Notes under the pieces: generated by a model
Told to the model about the DNA's origin: nothing
Seen by the model: only the letters and a program-made list of their open reading frames with translations
Databases searched by the model: none
Source: UBA8516 sp035455245
Lineage (GTDB): Archaea > Thermoproteota > Nitrososphaeria > Nitrososphaerales > Nitrosopumilaceae
Reading direction: 5' to 3'
DNA: 26,494 nt
Assembly: GCA_035455245.1 (NCBI GenBank)
Contig: DATIFN010000018.1
Coordinates: 1 to 26,494 of the forward strand
Shown: positions 22,952 through 26,494 of the stretch, in pieces
Layout of the letters: each line of letters starts with the position of its first letter
Numbering within the stretch: the first letter of the stretch is position 1
Position numbers and translations under genes: made by a program

Positions 22952-23102
22952 CGTTGTGGAAGATACGAGATTGAAGAGTTTGTAGCATCACACAGTTTCA
23001 ATTATTCTACAAACTAAATTTAATGAAAAAGTCAGAATGGTCTTTCTAAGATATGAAACAATAAAAGATTCTTGAGAACGATTTTACTCTCTGGTTAAAT
23101 CT

Positions 23103-23333
23103 TTAGTAATTATTTAGAGCAATAGATATTTTTTCTATTTCTTTTTCTAAAATGAAAATAGTTCCTACAAATTCTTCCTTTTTCTTATCTAAAATAGCAA
23201 GCTTCTCATTGATCACTTTGAATTCGTCTTTAATCTTGTCATCCAAATCTCTACGACAAAGTGTACAATTTGTCAGGTCGGGTTTAATCAAATGCTCCTG
23301 ATTTAAGCATGACATCATGACAACAAATGTCAA
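23103..23333 (-). CDS. Small Cys-rich coiled-coil protein
   Basis: An uncharacterised protein of 76 aa from TTG 23333, or 71 aa from an ATG at 23318. The second start fits better, with TTTTAATATTATATT about 25 nt upstream. The N-terminal third has C9, H14, C23 and C26 (CLNQEH ... CTLC), a plausible single zinc site. The rest is a charged heptad-like helix, DDKIKDEFKVINEKLAILDKKKEEF, followed by IFILEKEIEKISIAL, probably a coiled coil. It lies between the metal-transport genes, which hints at a metal-related role, but nothing in the sequence proves it. Confidence 0.55.
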   Translation of the reverse strand: MTFVVMMSCLNQEHLIKPDLTNCTLCRRDLDDKIKDEFKVINEKLAILDKKKEEFVGTIFILEKEIEKISIALNNY

Positions 23334-23401
23334 AATATAATATTAAAATCCCCTCTGCCAAAATTGAAAATAAGTTGCGATTTTATCAATAACAAATGGT
23401 T

Positions 23402-23533
23402 CTAAAGATGGCATAGTAACCAACAAAATTGTTTATGCCAAATAATTAGGAAAAAAACAACTGCCGAATTTTTGTATTTTTGATACCATGTTTTCAATTT
23501 CTGGGTAGAACCATTATCTGAAAACAAACCCAT
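23402..23533 (-). CDS. Candidate 43-aa membrane microprotein
   Basis: An ATG at 23531-23533 opens 43 codons to a TAG at 23402. The N-terminal half is polar and basic (SDNGSTQKLKTWYQKYKN). The C-terminal half is strongly hydrophobic (SAVVFFLIIW), then H-K-Q-F-C-W-L-L-C-H-L, with two His and two Cys near the end. This would be a one-helix membrane protein with possible metal ligands. TTTTTAAT (about 23552-23559, minus strand) lies 20-25 nt before the ATG, fitting a leaderless mRNA, and the TAGAAT-type operator lies about 40 bp further upstream. No family is recognised. It is short enough that chance cannot be excluded. Confidence 0.35.
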   Translation of the reverse strand: MGLFSDNGSTQKLKTWYQKYKNSAVVFFLIIWHKQFCWLLCHL

Positions 23534-23596
23534 TGGACAGTTGATAATAAATTAAAAATTCTTTAGTAATATATTGGCTAATCACATTCTATAGAG

Positions 23597-23618
23597 TCAT
23601 TCTATCGATTTAGAATCA
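23597..23618. promoter_or_regulatory. Operator-like inverted repeat, copy 3
   Basis: TCATTCTA-TCGATT-TAGAATCA has the same half-sites and 6-bp spacer as the two copies between zip and the winged-helix gene. It overlaps the stop codon of the leftward cbtA (23616-23618), so it cannot be the cbtA promoter. Extra half-sites lie nearby (ATTCTA at 23586-23591, GATTCT at 23627-23632). It is well placed upstream of the TATA-like boxes of the candidate microprotein at 23533. Confidence 0.55.
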
Positions 23619-24347
23619 TTGAAACTGATTCTTTTCAATATGAGGTTGGAATTTTTGCCACAGTGTACCAAGTATTATTGCATTTAAAACCCAAAACATT
23701 GTAACAGTACTTGCAGATGCTATTCTGAATCCGTTTATCAAATCTTCTGGTGCAATCACTTGATCTGGATTTTCAGGAAATATGATAAAAATCACACTAA
23801 TGTAAATTGCATATACAAGGGGAACGATGATTTTTTTTGAAGGAATCCTTACTTTATTGTAGACCCTTGAGAATCCTAATGCCCCAAGAGCAGAGAGTGC
23901 TACAAAGGCAACATAAAGTGTGGTTCTAATAACAATGGTTTGCGGATCTCCAACCGTGGGAGGATTTGCTGGATATTTTAAAAATGGAATAAAAAATATT
24001 GTAAACCACATTATTCCAGCCAAAAAAAGAGCCTTTTTGATATGATTTTGACTTGGAAGAGCAGGTCTGGAATATGCAAAAACCAAACCAAAAAGTGCAC
24101 CCATGGACAATCCCAATATTCCTCCAGCTATTACTTCGCCTTGTTTTTGCCATACTCGATATGTGTTAAATTCTTCCCAAAATTGTGGTGTATCTTGTGC
24201 TTGGCCGGTAGCAAAAAGATTTTGGTTTTCTATTCCTATCGCTTTATCAAGAAATGGTTCGATAACTACAAGATTGATCAAACCATGAATAATTCCTGCA
24301 GAAAAACCCGAAACAAGAACAATGACTAGAAAAAGAAGTGTTTTCAA
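23616..24347 (-). CDS. cbtA: CbtA-type cobalt transporter subunit
   Basis: A 243-aa membrane protein with about six hydrophobic helices, starting with LLFLVIVLVSGFSAGIIHGLIN. It matches CbtA, which with CbtB forms a predicted cobalt uptake system for cobamide synthesis. Marks include the charged loop after TM1 with FNTYRVWQKQGEVIAGGILG and the FLKYPANPPTVGDP motif in an extramembrane loop, which is characteristic of CbtA. Cobalt demand fits Thaumarchaeota, which make cobalamin. The TTG start lies 9 nt after cbtB. No cobalamin riboswitch was seen upstream of the pair. Confidence 0.9.
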   Translation of the reverse strand: MKTLLFLVIVLVSGFSAGIIHGLINLVVIEPFLDKAIGIENQNLFATGQAQDTPQFWEEFNTYRVWQKQGEVIAGGILGLSMGALFGLVFAYSRPALPSQNHIKKALFLAGIMWFTIFFIPFLKYPANPPTVGDPQTIVIRTTLYVAFVALSALGALGFSRVYNKVRIPSKKIIVPLVYAIYISVIFIIFPENPDQVIAPEDLINGFRIASASTVTMFWVLNAIILGTLWQKFQPHIEKNQFQ

Positions 24348-24356
24348 TTTTAATCA

Positions 24357-24578
24357 CTAGTGACATGGATAACCTGCTGCATGTCTCATGTCATGGTATA
24401 GTTCATGCAAGTACAAATCATCAAATGCGTCTGCACCTTCAACTAGACTAAACAAATGACCTTGATCAAATCCTACTACAAATAAACCAATTCCAAACAA
24501 GGCAAGAAGAATCCCTGCAACAAGTTTTGGTGTGCTATTTTCTGTTTTTGTTATTTGAAAGATATTTGCCAATTTCAC
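24357..24578 (-). CDS. cbtB: CbtB-type cobalt transporter subunit
   Basis: A 73-aa protein with one transmembrane helix (LVAGILLALFGIGLFVVGFDQGHLF) and a His-rich C-terminus, LHELYHDMRHAAGYPCH. The H-E-L-x-H-D-x-R-H and final P-C-H are the hallmark of CbtB and probably bind Co2+ outside the cytosol for delivery to CbtA. The GTG start lies about 25 nt after the TATA-like CTTAAATAC (minus strand, about 24597-24606), so the pair has its own promoter separate from the DUF4443 gene upstream. Confidence 0.92.
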   Translation of the reverse strand: MKLANIFQITKTENSTPKLVAGILLALFGIGLFVVGFDQGHLFSLVEGADAFDDLYLHELYHDMRHAAGYPCH

Positions 24579-24639
24579 AGCAAATCAAGTTTGTTTGTAT
24601 TTAAGTTGTCGGATGATTTATCCAATATTTATAGTCTAG
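24579..24639 (-). promoter_or_regulatory. cbtBA promoter
   Basis: A 61-nt gap between the DUF4443-type gene and cbtB on the same strand. CTTAAATAC lies about 25 nt before the cbtB GTG, and ACTATAAATATTGG lies further upstream (about 24620-24635). Either could be the TATA box. The near one predicts a leaderless mRNA. No inverted repeat like those near zip is present. Confidence 0.4.
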
Positions 24640-25278
24640 TCAGGTTTGTGCCAAGGTAAACAAGGCTGAGCTTTTTGCAGAAATCTCTGCAAGAAATGGT
24701 TCTGAGGCAGTAGCAATAATTATCACATCTCCACTTTGTGGTTTTAGGTTTTCCAATAGGATCGATCTTACCTTTTTATCATTTTGTAAACAATCTGCTT
24801 CTTCCTTTGGAAAAACAAACTTGTTTTTTTGGTACAGTATTGTAATTGCACCAGTTGCACCATAAAAAATAGAAGCGTCACGTTGTTCAATCCCTGTTTT
24901 GATCTCTTTTGCAAGATTACGCAATATTATGGCATGATTGTTTTTTCCCTGTGCAATGGAACATTTTGGAATGTCGCATTCACTTGATATTATCTTCAAT
25001 AATTCGCCTGTAAATTTTTGCCCTTTTTTTGAAAGAAAGGTACCTGAACGAAGCGAGTCTGCCAGACCCTCTTCTTTTAGATGCAAGATTAGAGTTTTTA
25101 CAGCACCCTCTCCAGTGTGTAATTCTTTACAAAAAGTTGTTCTGGACACATAATGATCCCTGTACAACAATTGCAATGCCTTGAACACATGTGGAGAACT
25201 AAATGAGAGTACCTTGCTTGAACCCCTTCTTGAAACAACTTTTTGTAGGGTTTTAATCAAATCTCGCAAGTATACCAT
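24640..25278 (-). CDS. DUF4443-type helix-turn-helix regulator
   Basis: A 212-aa protein that I read as the DUF4443 family common in Thaumarchaeota. The N-terminal winged-helix lies at about residues 28-90: HVFKALQLLYRDHYVSRTTFCKELHTGEGAVKTLILHLKEEGL, followed by a wing with SGTFLSKKGQKF. The C-terminal part (about 105-212) is alpha/beta, with CSIAQGKNNHAIILRNLAKEI and GATGAITILY, and likely binds a ligand. Scattered Cys and His (C96, C101, H109) could suit a metal. It lies directly upstream of cbtBA on the same strand and divergent from the DsbA-like gene, so control of cobalt uptake is a fair guess but unproven. Confidence 0.78.
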   Translation of the reverse strand: MVYLRDLIKTLQKVVSRRGSSKVLSFSSPHVFKALQLLYRDHYVSRTTFCKELHTGEGAVKTLILHLKEEGLADSLRSGTFLSKKGQKFTGELLKIISSECDIPKCSIAQGKNNHAIILRNLAKEIKTGIEQRDASIFYGATGAITILYQKNKFVFPKEEADCLQNDKKVRSILLENLKPQSGDVIIIATASEPFLAEISAKSSALFTLAQT

Positions 25279-25341
25279 ATGGCATTTACATGTAATTGAG
25301 TTTTGACAATCTTAATATTTAATCCAAAATGCACCGCATAT
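25279..25341. promoter_or_regulatory. Divergent DUF4443/DsbA promoter region sharing one AT-rich box
   Basis: CTTAATATTTAATCC (about 25311-25325) reads TTAATATTTAA on the plus strand and TTAAATATTAA on the minus strand. It lies about 25 nt before the DsbA-like GTG. On the other strand it is about 35-40 nt before the DUF4443 ATG. One near-palindromic TATA box may serve both genes. Confidence 0.35.
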
Positions 25342-25980
25342 GTGAAAAAATACTATCTTCTTGCCATTCCAGCTATAATTGCAATAATAATCGTAGCATA
25401 TTACTCTCAAAATCAAAGCCAAGAGAATCCAAAGATAACTACACAGACTCTTGTGCAAAATGGCTCTCCTCCTCTTGGAGATCCTGGCGCAAAAATTACC
25501 ATACTAGAGTGGGGAGATTACCAGTGTACCTACTGTCACAGGTTTCATGAAGATAGCAAAGATGCCATAATGGAAGAGTATGTAAAAACAGGCAAGGCAA
25601 ATTTTGTATTTAGAGACTTTCCTCTAAACGGTCCTGTTTCTGTCCTTGCCGCCCAGGCTACATACTGTGCAAATGATCAAGGAAAATACTGGGAATACCA
25701 TGATGAAACATACAACAATTGGGCAGGTGAAAACACCGGATGGGTTACAAGGGACTCTCTTTCGCAGTTTGCCAATACAGTAAACCTTGATCTAAATCAG
25801 TTTAACAAATGCATGGATGACAACAAGTACAGACAAAAGGTGCTTGATAATGAAAAATTTGGCAAAAATATTGGGATTGACGCCACCCCGTCATTTTTTG
25901 TAATCACCAATTCAAAGGTAGTAAAGATAGTTGGTGCACAGCCACTCTCAGTTTTTAGACAAGTTCTTGACTCACCTTAA
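25342..25980 (+). CDS. Membrane-anchored DsbA/thioredoxin-like oxidoreductase
   Basis: A thiol-disulfide oxidoreductase of the DsbA/DSBA-like thioredoxin group, 212 aa from GTG 25342. The frame is open to a TTG at 25303. The GTG start is preferred because TTAATATTTAA lies about 25 nt upstream, and because it gives a clean signal anchor (KKYYLLAIPAIIAIIIVAYY). The active site is C62-T-Y-C65 in WGDYQCTYCHRFHED. The helical insert (YWEYHDETYNN) and the cis-Pro in ATPSFFVI follow the family. It should act outside the membrane, forming or isomerising disulfides in exported proteins. Thaumarchaeota carry many such extracytoplasmic thioredoxins. Confidence 0.92.
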   Translation: MKKYYLLAIPAIIAIIIVAYYSQNQSQENPKITTQTLVQNGSPPLGDPGAKITILEWGDYQCTYCHRFHEDSKDAIMEEYVKTGKANFVFRDFPLNGPVSVLAAQATYCANDQGKYWEYHDETYNNWAGENTGWVTRDSLSQFANTVNLDLNQFNKCMDDNKYRQKVLDNEKFGKNIGIDATPSFFVITNSKVVKIVGAQPLSVFRQVLDSP

Positions 25981-26029
25981 TCTCGTTTTTAAAGCAAAGT
26001 TAAGGGGTATGATTTGCTCTTTTTCTTAG

Positions 26030-26443
26030 ATGAAATTAAAGCAAAAAGAGATAAGATACATCATTAAAGAAAATTATGTGTTCGACGAAGCATTTTGTGA
26101 AAAAATAATGGGAATTGACCAGGCCTTGCGTTTTGTTGCTGTTTTTACTAGTAATGGGGAGTTGACTCATAGTAAAATGCGTCCAGATGCAACTAGCATG
26201 CTTACACCAGAACAGATTCAAATGTCGATATATTATGCAAAACAAAGACACAAAACACGAGAGCACCTTGTCAACCAAATTGGAAGGCCAGAATTTTCTA
26301 TAACAAAATATGAAAAGGTAATAAGATTCACAATTCCAATTGGAAAGGACCTTCTTCTTTTATTAAGTGCTGATACAAATGCAAACTATTCCAAAATAAC
26401 AGACGAAGTTCTCAAAGCTATTAAAGAAACAAAAACATCATAA
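26030..26443 (+). CDS. DUF6659-like hypothetical protein, 137 aa
   Basis: A cytosolic protein without signal peptide or membrane segments. The helical start is KQKEIRYIIKENYVFDEAFCEKIMGIDQAL. Next come a strand RFVAVFTSNGELTH, helix PEQIQMSIYYAKQRHKTREHLVNQIG, and strands KVIRFTIPIGKDLLLLLSAD. This alternating order resembles roadblock-like or PAS-like alpha/beta folds. I believe it belongs to DUF6659, a family common in Thaumarchaeota with several copies per genome. No function is known. TTTTTAAAG near 25986 could be its TATA box, with a leader of about 15 nt. Confidence 0.75.
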   Translation: MKLKQKEIRYIIKENYVFDEAFCEKIMGIDQALRFVAVFTSNGELTHSKMRPDATSMLTPEQIQMSIYYAKQRHKTREHLVNQIGRPEFSITKYEKVIRFTIPIGKDLLLLLSADTNANYSKITDEVLKAIKETKTS

Positions 26444-26452
26444 AGATAAAAC

Positions 26453-26494
26453 ATGACAATAATTGATTCCAATATGAACCAAAATTTATTTTCC
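26453..26494 (+). CDS. Possible N-terminus of a partial gene
   Basis: An ATG 9 nt after the previous stop opens 14 codons (M-T-I-I-D-S-N-M-N-Q-N-L-F-S) that run off the window end without a stop. The spacing would fit an operon partner, but so short a frame cannot be tested from here. Confidence 0.3.
   Translation, partial: MTIIDSNMNQNLFS

Noticed and set aside
23402..23533. S-D-N-G motif suggesting an integrase/transposase remnant
   Set aside because: Only the three-letter D-N-G match resembles an integrase core. The rest is a basic stretch plus a membrane helix, with no flanking inverted repeats or target duplication, so a small membrane protein is the better reading.
24579..24639. Cobalamin riboswitch upstream of cbtB
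   Set aside because: The gap is only 61 nt, far too short for the known fold, and a promoter at leaderless spacing leaves no leader to hold it.
1..26494. tRNA, rRNA, CRISPR array, insertion sequence or attachment site
   Set aside because: I scanned the gaps between genes by eye and saw no cloverleaf with a T-loop GTTC pattern, no regularly spaced repeats and no transposase. Covariance-model searches could still find a small RNA.

Overview
The window reads as a chromosome segment of an ammonia-oxidising archaeon of the Nitrososphaerota (Thaumarchaeota), most likely a Nitrosopumilus/Nitrosarchaeum-like group I.1a organism. The DNA is AT-rich. It carries a thermosome subunit, archaeal PurP, GatCAB beside an archaeal-type AspRS, an Amt/PII pair, CbtBA, and DUF4443- and DUF6659-like proteins. 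Genes are tightly packed, many start with TTG or GTG, and TATA-like boxes often lie about 25 nt before the start codon, which suggests leaderless mRNAs. No tRNA, rRNA, IS element or CRISPR array was seen, and no stretch over 300 nt lacks a gene. The longest gap, about 283 nt at 23334-23615, holds a candidate 43-codon gene.

Region 1 (1-13470) is a stress and energy-sensing island. It holds three UspA-type universal stress proteins, two small heat-shock proteins, a thermosome subunit, a PAC2-family protein, a malate/lactate dehydrogenase-like enzyme, an Mg-ATPase-like P-type pump, two small unknown genes, a ribbon-helix-helix protein and four CBS-domain proteins. One CBS protein seems to end in an HPF/RaiA-like ribosome-hibernation domain, and another ends in a C2H2 zinc finger. 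A short element, ATTATCA/TGATAAT, recurs in the intergenic regions here. It forms a perfect 8+8 inverted repeat between the divergent genes at 7986 and 8129.

Region 2 (13506-15224) is a divergent PII/Amt ammonium pair. The PII protein has a shortened B-loop and has lost the two arginines that bind ATP phosphates.

Region 3 (15328-21617) is housekeeping: a PNPOx-fold flavoprotein, the leftward operon aspS-gatC-gatA-gatB for tRNA-dependent amidation, a small unknown gene and purP.

Region 4 (21627-25278) looks like a metal-homeostasis block. It has a ZIP transporter divergent from a small winged-helix regulator, a small Cys-rich coiled-coil protein, a candidate small membrane protein, CbtBA and a DUF4443-type regulator. 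A distinctive operator, TCATTCTA-N6-TAGAATGA, occurs twice between zip and the regulator and once more next to the candidate small membrane protein. The window ends with a membrane-anchored DsbA-like thioredoxin, a DUF6659-like protein and a possible partial gene.
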